Shown: positions 21,098-34,469 of the stretch, piece by piece
Numbering within the stretch: the first letter of the stretch is position 1
Layout of the letters: each line of letters begins with the position of its first letter
Source of the DNA: Trematomus loennbergii
Taxonomy: Eukaryota > Chordata > Actinopteri > Perciformes > Nototheniidae
Length of the DNA stretch: 64,000 bases
Reading direction: 5' to 3'
Assembly: GCA_012861695.1 (NCBI GenBank)
Contig: JAAOOA010000100.1
Location: 124,001-188,000 of the forward strand
Translations under genes and position numbers: made by a program
Notes under the pieces: generated by a model
Databases searched by the model: none
What the model saw: the letters and a program-made list of their open reading frames with translations, nothing else
What the model was told of the DNA's origin: nothing

Positions 21098-22524
21098 GGC
21101 CCAATCCCAAACCACTCCCTCGACCCTACCCCTCCGTGGCGGAGTGAACTCCGTCTGTAGCCACACTCGCAGCTCAACGAGGCTCCCTCCTGTCAGATGG
21201 AGGGAGTAAATACAGCGGCAAGCTTTGGGACAAACTCCCCTCTCTCCGGCAGAAACAGGAAATGCCGTAACTGTATGTAACAACGGTTTCAAATCAGCAT
21301 CTCTTAGACAAAAAAATGTAAATTAATAACTCAAATAAAACTCCAAACATCTTTCATTGTGTTACTTATTTGTAAAGCTCTTTTAGTTTTAAACCTGATG
21401 TTTATAAGCTTCTTAGTTTTTGCAACAGTCTGTAAATATACACAACTTTATAATAAAATGCACACATTTACCTTTTTCTAGACTAAACACAGGTATGATC
21501 CTAAGTTAAAAAAATATGAGGTTATCATGAGGTTGTTAACATCGCAATTTATCAGTGGATGTTTGCTGGAACTGTTTGTAAACAGCGTGTTTCCTGACGG
21601 ACACACACAGCGTTGAGACCTGTCAGGTAGAGACCAGTCTCAAGTCAGCACCGATGCAGACTCGCTGTTTGAGGGCTTGATAGCCCACTCCCCTCCACCC
21701 CGCTCCACACTCGTTGGTTTGGAACAGCACTAAGGCCCAATCCCAAACCACGCCCTACACCCTACCCTACACACTACCCTCCGTTTGCGCGTTCGCGTGG
21801 AGGGTCCGCCACATTAAGTGCTGTTCCAAACCAACGAGTGTGGAGAGGTGTGGAGGGGGAGTGGGCTATCAAGCCCTCAAACAGCGAGTCTGCATCGGTG
21901 CTGACTTGAGACCGGTCTCTACCTGACCGGAGTCCGTGTGTGTCCGTCAGGAAACACGCTGTTTACAAGTAGTTCCAGCAAACATCCACTGATAAATTGC
22001 GATGTTAACAACCTCATGATAACCTCATATTTTTTTAACTTAGGATCATACCTGTGTTTAGTCTAGAAAAGGTAAATGTGTGCATTTTATTATAAAGTTG
22101 TGTATATTTACAGACTGTTGCAAAAACTAAGAAGCTTATAAACATCAGGTTCAAAACTAAAAGAGCTTTACAAAAAAGTAACACAATGAAAGATGTTTGG
22201 AGTTTTATTTGAGTTCTTAATTTACATTTTTTGTCTAAGATGCTGATTTGAAACCGTTACATACAGTTACGGCATTTCCTGTTTCTGCCGGAGAGAGGGG
22301 ACTTTGTCCCAAAGCTTGCCGCTGTATTTACTCCCTCCATCTGACAGGAGGGAGCCTCGTTGAGCTGCGAGTGTGGCTACAGACGGAGTTCACTCCGCCA
22401 CGGAGGGGTAGGGTCGAGGGAGTGGTTGGGATTGGGCCTTAATGTGGCGGACCCTCCGCGCGAACGCGCAAACGGAGGGGTAGTGTGTAGGGGTAGGGTG
22501 TAGGGGGCGTTTTGGGATTGGGCC
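21098..22524. mobile_element. Foldback element with two interlocked inverted repeats
   Basis: Termini GGCCCAATCCCAAACC... and ...GGGATTGGGCC with a TAA duplication (21095-21097, 22525-22527). Unit B has the exact empty site (GTGTCTAAATGAGAC). Inside, a long arm A (21098-21730) pairs with its inverse A' (21818-22438), and a short block S (21731-21817) pairs with S' (22439-22524). The order is A-S-A'-S', so the two inverted pairs interlock rather than nest. No coding capacity. The TWA-type target fits PIF/Harbinger elements but the family is not proven. Confidence 0.85.
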
Positions 22525-22560
22525 TAAATGAGACAACTAAACGTCATCACGCCCAACATT

Positions 22561-23120
22561 TACACACATACTATCTCCAGCTGCAGAGGGGTGTAAGCAT
22601 TACCTTGTTGCACCATGACACCCCCTCCACCTAAAGCTGGCAACACACCAACCCGATTTTGGGAGTCAGATCCGTCAGAGGCAGTCGGGCATTCGCGGCG
22701 CCCTACTCAGGTTGGTGTGTCCCGCACCGTCGTCTCTTTACAGCACCTTTTCACACCTCCCGATGCCTCCCGCGGCCGATTCAACATGCGGGAGGTCAGA
22801 GAAAGTCGGCCCAAGCAATCACTCTGATTAGCTGTTCACACTACCGCTGCCTGCTGGTAAGGACAGTTATTGCCACTCGTCGACTGAAGTATTTGCGGTG
22901 TGTTCGTAGGCGGGCCGCATAGCGGGCGGCGTAGCCGACGCAGGCGACGTAGCTGACATAAAAGTTGGGACGCGTCGGTACTTGTTCTTTGGTCTCAGGT
23001 GGGTGTGTAGCGGCCTTAAGACCCAACTTGTAAAAGCTGCAGCACTTTTATTCAGTGCATCGGAGGCTTTTACCTGGAAGTCAGCTGTCACTTAGTAACA
23101 GGTGACTCGCAGCATCACCC
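22561..23120. repeat. Dispersed ~1 kb segment, partial copy with MITE
   Basis: It matches about 17355-17545 of the full segment (ACACATACYATCTCCAGC to GACTCGCAGCATCACCCA), split by the MITE at 22635-23016. The full copies act as empty sites for that insertion. Confidence 0.8.
22635..23016. mobile_element. Harbinger-type MITE 1 (382 bp)
   Basis: Ends AGCTGGCAACACACC... and ...GGTGTGTAGCGGCCT, flanked by TAA (22632-22634 and 23017-23019). The uninterrupted sequence CCACCTAAGACCC is present at 17430-17445 and in two other copies, which confirms the 3-bp duplication. The right part carries GTAGCCGACGCAGGCGAC-type repeats. TWA duplications are characteristic of PIF/Harbinger. Same family as 23788-24060 and 60120-61287. 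Confidence 0.85.
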
Positions 23121-23127
23121 ATTCACA

Positions 23128-24101
23128 TTATATATGCTTCCGTTAGGCAATATTATAAGGATCACTCTGTACATTTTCATTGTTATGCGGATGATACTCA
23201 ACTATATTTATCCATCAAGCCTGATGAAACCAATCATCTAAAAAAATGCAAGACTGCCTCAAGGACTTAAAAACTTGGATGACCTTACATTTTTTTATGT
23301 TAAACACGGAGGTTATTGTACTCGGCCCAAAGAATCTACGAAACAAACTATCTAAAGATATATTAACTATGGATGGCATTAATTTGGCCTCCAGCGAGAC
23401 TGTAAGGAATCTTGGTGTTATATTTGATCAGGATTTATCCTTTAACGCCCACATAAAATCAATCTCAAGGACCGCCTTTTTTCATCTACGTAACATAGCA
23501 AAAATCAGGCATATCTTGCCTCAAAACGATGCAGAGAAACTAGTCCAGGCATTTGTTACTTCAAGGCTGGATTATTGTAACTCTTTATTATCAGGGTGTA
23601 CCAAGAAGTCAGTTAAGTCGCTTCAGCTGATTCAAAATGCTGCAGCACATGTACTAACCAGAGTTAGGAGAAGGGACCACATTACTCCTGTTCTGGCTGC
23701 CTTACACTGGCTCCCTATAGAACACAGGATAGAATTTAAAATTCTTCTTCTCGCCTACAAAGCCCTTAATGGTCAGGCGCCATCTTAAGGCCCGGACACA
23801 CCAGTCCGATTTTGGGAGTCAGAGGCCGTCAGAGGCAGTCGGGCATTCGGGCATTCGCGGCGCCCTACTCAGGTTTGTGTGTCCCGCACCGTCGTCTCTT
23901 TACGGCACCTTTATGGCCACTCGTCGACTGAAGTATTTGCGGTGTGTTCGTAGGCGGGCGGCGTAGCGGGCGACGTAGCCGACGCAGGGGACGAAGCTGA
24001 CGTAAAAGTCGGGACGCCTTCGTACGCGTTCTTTGGTCTCAGGTGGGTGTGTAGCGGCCTTTACCTTAAAGAACTCATTATACCCTACTGTCCTACTAGG
24101 G
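23128..24101 (+). mobile_element. L2/CR1-type LINE reverse transcriptase fragment
   Basis: It encodes the second half of an L2-like RT: CYADDTQLYLSIKPDE near 23185-23230 (catalytic YADD, one frame off the rest), then 23246-23788 reading RNLGVIFDQDLSFNAHIKSISRTAFFHLRNIAKIR, SRLDYCNSLLSG, LQLIQNAAAHVLT, HITPVLAALHWLPIEHRIEFKILLLAYKAL. The frame continues (APSYLKELIIPY) after the MITE at 23788-24060. It is truncated at both ends, frameshifted and interrupted: a dead copy. Recognised from conserved family strings. Confidence 0.85.
23788..24060. mobile_element. Harbinger-type MITE 2 in the L2 reverse transcriptase
   Basis: Ends AGGCCCGGACACACC... and ...GGTGTGTAGCGGCCT with TTA on both sides (23785-23787 and 24061-24063). 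Removing the element and one TTA restores the RT frame (ALNGQAPS-YLKELI). At 273 bp it is the shortest of the three family members. Confidence 0.88.
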
Positions 24102-24240
24102 CAGGGGTCGGCAACAGGCGGACCGCGGTCCGGATCCGGACCCAGACGCCGACCTATACGGACCCGGACCTATAATCAATACATTAATAGGGGATTTCAA
24201 TTTTGACGGGGCGATTCTATTTTAACCGCCGCCGACAGGG
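24102..24240 (+). mobile_element. hAT-like terminal fragment
   Basis: CAGGGGTCGGCAACAGGCGG matches the general form of a hAT terminus and is followed by a GC-rich CGGACCCGGACC tract. No opposite end or 8-bp duplication was found, so only the left end is supported and the right limit is arbitrary. Confidence 0.4.
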
Positions 24241-24936
24241 GGCGAAAGAGACGAGTGAGCGATACAGGGAGAGAAACACAGAAGAAGAGACGAGAGAGCG
24301 GCAGAGAGAAGCGGAAGGAAAGTGAGTGAAGAGAATAATTAGCGATACAGGGAGAGAAGCGGTGAATGTGAATACATTTTGGAATACTTTTTGGAATTAT
24401 TGGTGGAAAAGTTTCCTCATAAAATGTAATATTCATTACCAGCAGAACTGTGTGCACACTGCACAGCGCTGCAGCATGTCTGTGAGGCCCCGCCCCCGCA
24501 CGCAGATCAGAGAGAGAGATCTCTTTTAAAATATATAGAAACGGAGATGGTTCGATAAAATGTGCAAGATAACGTTTATGTAGCATTTCTTTATTGTCGA
24601 AATGATGACATTTCATAACGGGATCAAATCAAAGTGAATGGCCTGCTGCTGCTGAATGCATGGGGCAAGTGACTGGAAACAGTTTTAAAAGTTATTACGT
24701 CGTTTCAGATAATAAATAATAATAGTAATTCATTCTATTTAGGGGCGCCTTTCAAAGCACCCAAGGACACCTGACAATTCATAACATATTCTAAGGAAAG
24801 GTTTAAGAGAGTACAAATAATGCAGTCCTGGTGATGTTTTTTATGTGGGGTGCAGATGAGAGGGAGCTGTCCAGAATGACCCAAAGATGTTGTGTTTGAG
24901 TTGTGCTCTTGATAAGCCATTAAAACAGTAAAATAA
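24241..24936. other. Spacer between units, no gene seen
   Basis: A purine-rich AGAGA stretch (24245-24350) is followed by AT-rich sequence. No open frame has recognisable motifs. The junction to unit B is at 24936/24937. Confidence 0.5.
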
Positions 24937-25837
24937 GTGTCTCCTGTTCACCAAAACATACCCATCTGTTATGGAAAAATAAAGTATTCCAAAAGTATTC
25001 TAAAAGTAATCTGAATACGTTACTTTTTTAAGACACGTAACTCTAACTGTATTCGGATTACTTTCAGAGCCATGTATTCAGTAACCGATTACATTTACAA
25101 AGTAACCCTCCCAACCCTGATTAAAAGTGCCAAAACGCCACTATGAGACAAAACACAAAGTGTTTGACCAAACATTCCCTCTCAAGTCAGAACTGAGGTC
25201 ACAAAAAATAAGCAGTCTCAGAGCCCAATATGATCAGTCCACCAGGATCAAAATTAAAACTAAATATGGTTCCAGGGCAGGCTAACCGAGGCTAACCAAT
25301 GAGCACCTGCATGTGTGTATGAGAATGGCCCTGACACCATTTCAGCCCAGATTTAAACTCCTGGCAGGACAAGCTCAGCTCAATTCTCGCACTGAATTAA
25401 AGAAAAGTGAGTGAGGGACTGCAATATAAGAGGGAAAGAAAGAGAAACTTTAAAACTGTTCAATTGTTATGATGTGTAAAGACTGATATGTTCTATAATC
25501 GTCTGAAACTGTTAAGTCATGATGTGAAACGGTTAACAAAGCTATTTTATTTATTTCTCTATTTTATTTTTAAATGCAGCCCGAGAGGAACATTACACAT
25601 ATCCACAGTATTTACTGTATATCTGTATAGTTCAATGTTATTGACAATAAATATTGTTGTTTTTGAATTGTACTTTCTTTATCTGATTGGCAGTAGTTGT
25701 TGATTACATGCAGACGTTGATAAAGCTGCAGGCTACTTCAATATATATCACACTAATTCATAAAGCAAGTTAGATATTTTGATGTTCCGGACCTTTGCAT
25801 GGGGAGATTTTCTCTAACTGGACCTCGTTGAATTTTA

Positions 25838-26240
25838 GTTGAATACCCTGTACTAGGGCATTGCGTTCCAAGAATGCAGGGTTGTTGGTTGTTCCTCGAG
25901 TCTCTAAAAGTACAATGGGAGCCAGAGCCTTTTCTTATCAAGCTCCATTTTTGTGGAATCAGCTTCCAGTTTGTGTTCGGGCGGCAGACACCCTATCCGT
26001 TTTTAAGAGTGCGCTTATGAACTTCCTTTTTGATAAAGCTTATAGTTAGGACTGATTAGATTCAGCCCCTAGTTTTGCTGCTATAGGCTTAGATTGTCGG
26101 GGGACACCTTACTTCTTCCTTCTCTCTGTCTGTGCCTGTGTACTCTCATGTTCCGAATAACCCAGCTTCCCCCAAATTTCCTTTTTGGTGTCTTATATTG
26201 GGCTATATAAATAAACATTGATTGATCGATTGATTGAATC
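25838..26240 (+). mobile_element. L2/CR1-type LINE 3' end (unit B copy)
   Basis: Same fragment as 905-1305, with the coding tail at 25861-26049 and the ATTGATTG-type terminus at about 26217-26240. Confidence 0.75.
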
Positions 26241-26684
26241 AAATATCATTACATTCCATTCTACAGTTGTAGGCAAAATCACACAGAACAGATACCACTA
26301 AAATGCATAAAAACAAACAAAAAATGGCAGAGTAGACATATATAAAATGTAATTATTGATCAATAGTCTTTAGGGTTCTGTTCTTACATTTGTTTGCTAT
26401 TAAATATAAATATATATCATATTTTTAGACAGGATTTTCACGCACTGCTGTACAAATCTGCACATTTCAAAGTTATACGGTTAATGGTCCGTCCTTACTC
26501 AACATGTCACAATATTTGTCAGTCGTTTGAATTGGCAGGGGAGATGGCAGGAGACTGTTTTTTTGGTACTGTGACTATTGTTGCATGCGCCCACTTCCCA
26601 GCCCTCCCATCCCCTGGTCTCTTTGTAAAAGGTGCAGTATGATTCAGACATGAAGACAGACAATCATCTCTCCTTTTTACAGGT

Positions 26685-28007
26685 GAGTGTCATTGTTTAA
26701 AATCTTCTAGTAATGCCGGTTTTTGTTGTTAAACCAAAATTCAAGACCTTGTTTGAAATGCTTACATCTATAAATAAGCTAATCTGTAGTCACTGTGCTG
26801 CTCTTCATAGAATCAGATGGAAAGATGAAGAATCTGTTAATGTGTGATATTTAATATGTGGCTTTTCCAGGGTTAGGATAACTTTATTTTTATTAGACGT
26901 TTTTTGTAACTTCTTTCTTTGAATATCTTATAATAGATCCTAATCTGTATAACAACATCATTCTAATATTATATATTCACAAATGAAACTGAGATGTAGT
27001 CATCAAGAATGCATTTTAATCATAACCAAACTGTTAAATGGCTGTTAACTCTGTACAACATTTATCAGGGTATTTATAATATCACCTAGCATATGGGCAA
27101 CATCATCACACTGAATGTATTGTTTTTTATAAGCTTGATTGCAAAATGTAAATGTAAAAAGAGATGTACTAATCAATGTCTACTCTCTTTTTTTGGATGA
27201 TAGCAGAGGCATTACACAAAAAGAAAACAGACTTATAAAATTATGATTCTTGCAGACGTGATGTTTCTCAATTAGGCAAAATGATAAGAAGGACAAAGGG
27301 AAACATGGCGTGTGGGGGCTGGGGGCTGTGAAGATGACTGCCGAAGTGTCCTTCGCCTCACTGAGGGGGATTTGCAGAGTATTAGGCACTTTTTACCCAC
27401 CAACAGCCTTTATGAAAGAGGATATAGAGTAAAGTTGTACTAAAAGTAAGATTTACAAACCTGAACCTAGATATGGGTATAATTTCATGTTTATTTGTTT
27501 ACTAATTTATATACATAGTACACGCCAAACTAAAATCAAAATGTTCATTAAGCATCATTTTCCTAACACAGTCCCTGTGGTGTTCATTAAAATCTATTAC
27601 AAGTTAGCTTGGACATCTGCTCCCTGCTCACTTTGCTTGCACTGAGAATTACACGCAATTCTGCTCATTACAGTCATATGTCTTCTGCTGTGTGATAATC
27701 TGTAATGAGCAATGCATGAATCCAGACAAGTAAAACTTAATTGCCAGAGGAGTGAAACTTATTTGCTGGTATGAGCTGAAATGAAACTTTTATAAATATA
27801 ACACATGCAGGTTTCATTGTCCTCTTTGAGAAAGTGTGACTGTGGTTCCAATTCAACAGACCTGATAGCTAATGTGGATAATTCCATGCACGTTAAGCTA
27901 ATCAATAACTTCCCTCTGTCAGAGCATTTCTTGGTTATGTAGAGACAGGCAAAAGGGAAATACATATCGTTTCCTCATTATATCAACATCTGGGATGAAA
28001 ATAACAT
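26685..28007. other. AT-rich non-coding stretch (unit B)
   Basis: Counterpart of 1752-3077. No gene seen. The splice-donor-like motif of unit A recurs at 26681-26688. Confidence 0.5.
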
Positions 28008-29724
28008 CTGTCTTTTCTTTCTTTTTTTTCTTTTTTTTAATTTTGTTTTTATTGAGTCAGGCACAATGAGTTTACATTTATACAGTCAATATGTTTCCCT
28101 TTCCCCCCCTCCCCTCCCGGTCCTAGCTAGTAAAGTAAATAGATACATATAGGTACAAATAAAGTAATGTAAAAGATAATATAAAAAAATTAATAGATAA
28201 GGAAATAAAGAATAATAACAATAATACATGTACCCATATACTCACATATGTATACCCACATATACACATACACATACATACACGTACATACATACATGTA
28301 TATAAAGACAGAAAAAAAAAACATACATTCATAATTCCCCCCTATCTTCTTAATGTAGTGTCTTAAGTTCAGCTATGTAGGCTAACACAGAGCGCCAGAC
28401 AGATTCAAATAGTTCTGAAGAGCCCCTCAGGTTATATTTAATTTTCTCCAAGTTCAGGTACATCATTAGATCTTTGAGCCATAGAGATGCTTTAGGTGGT
28501 ATCGAAGATTTCCATTCTAGGAGTATTCTTCTACGTGCTAAAATAGATGCAAAGGCTATACTGTCCTTAGTTTTCCTCCTCATCATTCGGTGGCCAGGTA
28601 GTACCAGAAATGGCAGTTTCTGCAAATGGTGTCAATACCACGTCCAAGGCCTGAGCAAGGTGTTTGAAAATGCTTGTCCAGTATCCTTGTAGGCGAGGAC
28701 AAGACCAAAACATATGAGTCATGTTTGCTGGTGACGTGTGGCATCTGTTACAGGTATCCGTGACATTTGGGTATATTTTGGAGAGTTTAGAGTTGGTGTA
28801 ATAGATACGGTGGACAACTTTAAGTTGTATAAGATTGAGCCTGGAACAGGACGTACTATTGTTCACTCTCGCTAATGCGCCATCCCAGACATCATCATAT
28901 ATTGCTTGGACTAGTTCCTCTTCCCAATCTTGTTTGATTTTACCAAGAGATGTTTCTGAGAGACGGGAGACGGAATAGTAAATTCTTCAAATCAAACCTT
29001 TTTCGGTTGTTAGAGTGTCCAGAATTGAGTCAATTATTGAATCCGGAGGGATATTGGGGAAGGAAGGGTTATTTAGTTTAACCCAGTTACGGACCTGGAA
29101 GTAACGAAATAGATGAGTGCATGGGAGGCAACATTTGTCATAGAGTTGGCTACAGCTACCGAAAACATTGTTGATATAAAGGTCTCTTACTCTGATAAGA
29201 CCTAATCTCGGCCACATAGAGAAGGCCCCATCAGTGTAAGGGGGAGAAAGAGATGGTTGTTGCGAATGGGACTATGAATAGAGGATCCATTAAGTCCATG
29301 AACATTTCTGAATTGGGACCATATTCTTAGGGTGGAAACAACTATTGGGTTATTCAAATATTGAGTCGGCCGGCTCGGTAATAGATGTAAGCAAAGCCAA
29401 AAGTGAGGTAGTAGGACAGGATTTGGCTTCAAGCTCACACCAACTCAATGTTGGTTCCTTAGTCCATAAAATTATGTTGTGGATATTGGCTGCCCAATAG
29501 TAGTGTCTTATGTTTGGAAGCGCTAATCCTCCTGTAGATCTGTGCCTTTGTAAAAGCTCTTTCCTAATTCTAGGAGTCTTCCCTTGCCATAAGAAAGAGG
29601 AGATTAGTGTGTCTATTTTACGAAAAAGTGATTTGGGTAGGAAGACTGGCAGACATTGAAAGAGGTACAGGAAGCGAGGGAGAACGTTCATTTTGATACA
29701 GTTTACCCTCCCAGCGATACTTAA

Positions 29725-30231
29725 AGGAGAGGTGTCATGCTTTTCCGGTTATTACCCATCCCCTTGTGTGTTATGAAGGTTTTTATGCATGTAAACGGTG
29801 TGCAGAGTCAAAACCCTCAAAGTACACCCTATAGCGAGTAAAACTCTAACACAGAAAATACCTCCCCAAAACGCCTCGTTGGAGATACGTCATTGTCCAT
29901 TTGATTCTTCCGGGTACGGCATGATGTCATGCCGTACCCGGAACGAAATGGACCAATCCGTGGAGCCGTTACGTTACGTCCGCGTAGCCGTTACGTTAAG
30001 CCCCCGCTGATTGGTCCAAATTGACCAATCCACGGACTTCCTCACACATACATCTGTGTGCAGGGAGCAGGCAGCTCAGCTGATTTCTCCTTCCTGGCTG
30101 CAGGCTGATAACAGAGAGAGATGCTGTATGAGAAACCAATGTGAGTTTGGAAAAATGCACAGTATAAATCTATTTTAGTATACCTCAACAATGGAATTAT
30201 GATCAGTGGAAATGGCCATGACACCTCTCCT
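29725..30231. mobile_element. TTAA-target MITE (unit B copy)
   Basis: Flanking TTAA at 29721-29724 and 30232-30235. Same length (507 bp) as the unit A copy. Confidence 0.85.
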
Positions 30232-31869
30232 TTAAATGTAAATTATTCCACCTTTCCAAATCAAATTTGAGCTTGTCAATTAGTGGTGGGACGTTGTTTT
30301 TGTAAAGGTCTGAGAGTTTTCCACTTATATTCACACCTAAGTACTTAAAATTACTCCTGGACATCTTAAAGGTGATGAGTCTATCGGGGATCTGAAGGGC
30401 CAGGTCATTTACAGGGAAGCACTCACTCTTGGAAAAGTTTAGCTTGTACCCTGAAAAGGTTCCGAATCGAGTTAACAGATCTATTATCTGAGGAATGGTA
30501 GATATAGGGTTAGAAATGAACAATAGTAAATCGTCAGCGTATAACGAGAGTATGTGTTCTGAACCATATCTGGTAATTCCTTGTGTAAAGCTGGCAGATT
30601 TAAGCGCAATTGATAAGGGTTCGATCGCCATGGCGAATAATAACGGGCTTAGAGGGCAACCCTGGCGAGTACCTCTACCTAGTGTAAAATATTGAGAATT
30701 CATCCCGTATTCACTGAAGCCTTGGGTGAAGAGTATAACAATGCTATCCACGACACAAATTTGGATCCGAGGCTGAACCTCTTAAGGACCTCAAATAGAA
30801 AGCCCCACTCCACCCTGTCGAACGCTTTCTCTGCATCCAATGAGACCACCACCTCTGGTGTCTCCTTGGATGCAGGAGAGAGGAGGATGTTGAGAAGGCG
30901 ACGGATGTTGGAGAAGGAGTATCGTCCTTTCATAAACCCAGTTTGGTCTAATGATATGATGTTTGGCTTGACTGATTCAAGGCGTATGGCTAGTATTTTA
31001 GCTAGGATCTTATAGTCCGCATTCAGAAGGGAGATGGGGCGATAGGAGCTACATTCAGAATTTTCCTTGCCTGGTTTTAATAATACGATTTACCGCATCA
31101 GTGAGCGTTTGTGGCAACTTCCCCGGTCCAGAGAGTCCTCGAACATTCTCAAAAGAAGGGGGTCAATTTATCAATACATTTTTTTTTAACTCAATTGGAT
31201 AGCGTCTGGGCCGGGGGCCTTGCCACTCTGGATCAGCCTGATTGAGTCAGCTATTTCACTGGGCTTTAGAGGTTGATCCAACTCACCCTTCTGAGCAGGT
31301 GTTATGGACGGAAATTCCAGATCATCCAAGAATTGAGTTCTGTCCGCATTATCGACAGGGGCTTTTGAGGCATATAGTCCAGAGTAAAAGGTTTTAAAGG
31401 TGTCATTGATAACAGATGGATTGTTGTGAGTCCACGAGTAGGGTTCCGTATTTGTTTAATTTGTTGGGAAGCCGACTGGCTCTTAATTTGGTGCGCTAGG
31501 AGACGACCCACCTTCTCCCCATGTTCATACTGAAATCCACGCGATCTTAAAAGCAATTTCTCAGTCTCTTGCATTGAAAGTAAATTGTATTCCATCTGAA
31601 GATTTTGCCTTTCTTTATCTAATTCAGGGGATGGACATGTTGAGAGTTTGCTATCTAGTTTTGCTATACTGCCCAACATTTCTAACCGTTTTTGCTTTTT
31701 CAATTTGTTTTGCCTTGCAGAGTAAGAGATAGTATCTCCTCGGATCACAGCTTTTAACGTCTCCCACAAAAGAGATGGTGATATCCCATCAGACATATTG
31801 GTTGTAAGGAAATCATCAATAGCTTTAGAGATTGTTTCACAGAATCGATCATCGTTTAACAGTGTACAG

Positions 31870-33097
31870 TAGGGATGTGCATCTCCATCACTGAGGCCGA
31901 TACGATGCGCATCTCGATACGCTACCAACGATACGATACATTAACGATACCTTTGAAACACCAGGCGATGCGATACGATACGATTCACCCCTGTTGCGAT
32001 ACAGTTCGATACGATTTGATTCAACATTATGCGATACGGGGCGATACAATGTGATTCAACACGATGCTAAATAATGATACAATTCAATATGGTACGACAG
32101 AGGATTTTGTTTTATTCCTTATATGCAGCAAATCATACATTAACAAAAAAGTGCTTCACATATTTGCTTCTCTCTACTAGTACTGCACATCCCATCATGC
32201 TGTTTCTTTTTTACCTTAAAAAAAAAAAACACTTGGACCTTTCACAAACTGGCCTTTTCACAAGTGTAGTAGTGTTCTCTGTCTCCAGAGTACAGTTCAA
32301 TTTTATAACACCTCACAGTTAAACAATTAAGGATGCCCAGATTAACAATGTGCAAATAACAACTACCATAGTGCAATGCACATACAACTGCCAGCCTGAT
32401 GTGCTTAACACTCATTCAGAGGCTAACTCACCAGTGAGCAGAAAGCAGTGGTTTCTATAGGAACAATAAAGAAAATAACCTTTCACAAACAGGTATTTCA
32501 TAACTGCTTACAATTGTAAGGAAGACATTTAAACTATTATTGGCAGTCACAGGCTGTTGTAAACTAAACACCACTCTCACTGACAGAACACCTCACTGAG
32601 TGATTGAACTCATATGTCTAACTTTCAGGTTTCTCTTTTCAGCCGCAGACCCCATGTTGCCTCTATGTGCGTCGCTAAGTTCCTCGTACTACTTGTGTAC
32701 TTTAAAGCCGCACGGCATCGTTTACAATTTGCGAGCGATTTTTCAAGTTGTCCGTCTTTCTTGAAAAATTCGAAGTGTTGCCAAACGTTTGATTTGTAGG
32801 TATTTTTCGGTGCGCTGTGTTTCTCTTTCTCCTCGACTTCCATGTGTGTTGATAACTGAGACTCTCGGCCTCCGTAGTGGCGAAGCAAAGATCAAAGATC
32901 GTCTCTGCTGAGTGCTGACAAGATGAGGGGATATTATATGAATGAATCGTTTTTTTACCGATGCAAAGACGCTACAATCGATGCATCGCGAGTTCAACCC
33001 AAACTGTAGCCGATGTGCACTCTTTCAACCGGTGCACTCGCATCTTGAACGTTTATGCCGGTGCACCGATGCGAATCGGTGAATCTTAACATCCCTA
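31870..33097. mobile_element. Non-autonomous hAT element (unit B copy)
   Basis: Flanked by GTGTACAG at 31862-31869 and 33098-33105. It is one base shorter than the unit A copy. The BED zinc-finger relic is at 32625-32888 on the minus strand. Confidence 0.9.
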
Positions 33098-34469
33098 GTG
33101 TACAGTTCAGTCTCCAGGGGGGACGTGTCTTTTGTAACAGTGTGAATGAGAGGTCAAGTAGTAATGGGGCGTGGTCGGATATCACTATGGTTGAGTATTC
33201 TATGCTTTTGACAGCGGGAAGAAAATAGTTATCGATAAAAAAATAGTCGATTCGCAAGAATGTTTTGTGAACCAAGGAGTAGAAAGAAAACTATTTCACT
33301 TTGGGGTAGAGAAAACGCCATGGGTCCACACATCCTGTTTGACTCATAAATAATGAGATGGCTTTAGCCATTTTAGAGGGGGAGTCCCGTTTTGGGCTAG
33401 ATTTGTCTAAAAGCGGGTCCATTGTACAGTTGAGATCACCGCCCAAAATCAAATGGTGGGAGTTTAGGTTGGGTAATAATGATATCACCTTTCCCATGAA
33501 TGCTTCATCATCCCAGTTGGGCGCATATAGATTGGCGAGAACAATATTGACATTATTGAGGGAACCAGAGACTATCACAAAGCGACCTTGAGGATCCGCT
33601 ATAACCTTAGTCGGGCTGAACTGTATTTTGTTATGCATCACAATAGCTGCGCCTCTTGCTCTACTACTAACATTGGAATGAAAGGTTTGGCCAACCCATA
33701 ATGCCTTTAACCTATGGTGGTCCTTGGTGGTCAGATGAGTTTCTTGTAAAAAGGCAATTTCAGTTTTAAGATGTTTGGAAAATGGGGGAAATATTCTGCC
33801 TCTTTTAACTGGGGCATGAGCTCCACCATTTCCTGTCCTACATTAACCATCATCAAAATGTGACCCAGAAGTATATGAAGAGGTAGCATGGGGCCTATTT
33901 AATGGAAAGCAGGAGAAACGAACAACAAAAATAAAAATAAACATAGTAGGACCTAACACCCAAATTCTCCCCAAAAAGAATGCTCTCAAAAAGGAGAGCC
34001 AAACACATATTCCCTTTCCTAAGCTTGTTCCGAAAACGAGAACTAGCAGCAGGACTCCAAAAAAATATGTCACTTCCGTATGACATTAACCTATAATCTA
34101 ACTAATGTTCCTGAGCAGACAGGGCTCCTATCTCTACAATTGGTCTGACATGTAGAGTAAACAGTCTAGTGTTGTTTGTAGCCAATATAAAGTTAACCGC
34201 ACAAACCAGAAATGAAACAAAAAAGGTTCCTAGCAAGGCTTGTTTCCCCCGGACCGTGCCTCTTTAACACCGGAAGTGGCCACAGTAAACATCACACAAC
34301 AACAGAGGAAAGCTAGTGCACATGCTGGATAACAACATCCATACCTCACGGTGGATCCATATCAGGATATCTTAATACAAACAGACTCAGGTTAAACATT
34401 TCAACTTCACCCTTTCCTGAGATGTCCGTGCATTCAGTCCAGAGAAAGTCTGTGCTCCACAGCCTCCCA

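Larger units (their letters stand above)
1..22560 (+). repeat. Segmental duplication unit A (about 22 kb)
   Basis: This stretch matches 24937-46673 almost base for base and in the same orientation. The match starts at the first base of the window, so the true left edge may lie outside it, and stops after 'GCCCAACATT' at 22560 (partner 46673). Differences are mainly single-base indels. The larger ones are a 1.43 kb foldback element present only here (21098-22524), about 0.5 kb missing here near 18128, and extra short-repeat copies near 20150-20576. It could be a recent tandem duplication or two haplotypes placed in series by the assembler. Confidence 0.93.
28350..33830 (-). pseudogene. L1 ORF2, broken (unit B copy)
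   Basis: It shares the endonuclease TAG stop (33291-33293), the frameshift near 30720 and both insertions with unit A. The RT core from RQGCPLSPLLF through YADDLLLF to the TTAA MITE is one unbroken frame here (30203-30751), whereas unit A has a two-base deletion. In turn unit B has its own small indels near 29240, 31090 and 31420. An 11-base stretch (GATCAGCCTG-like, about 31230) missing from unit A is kept here. Non-functional. Confidence 0.85.
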
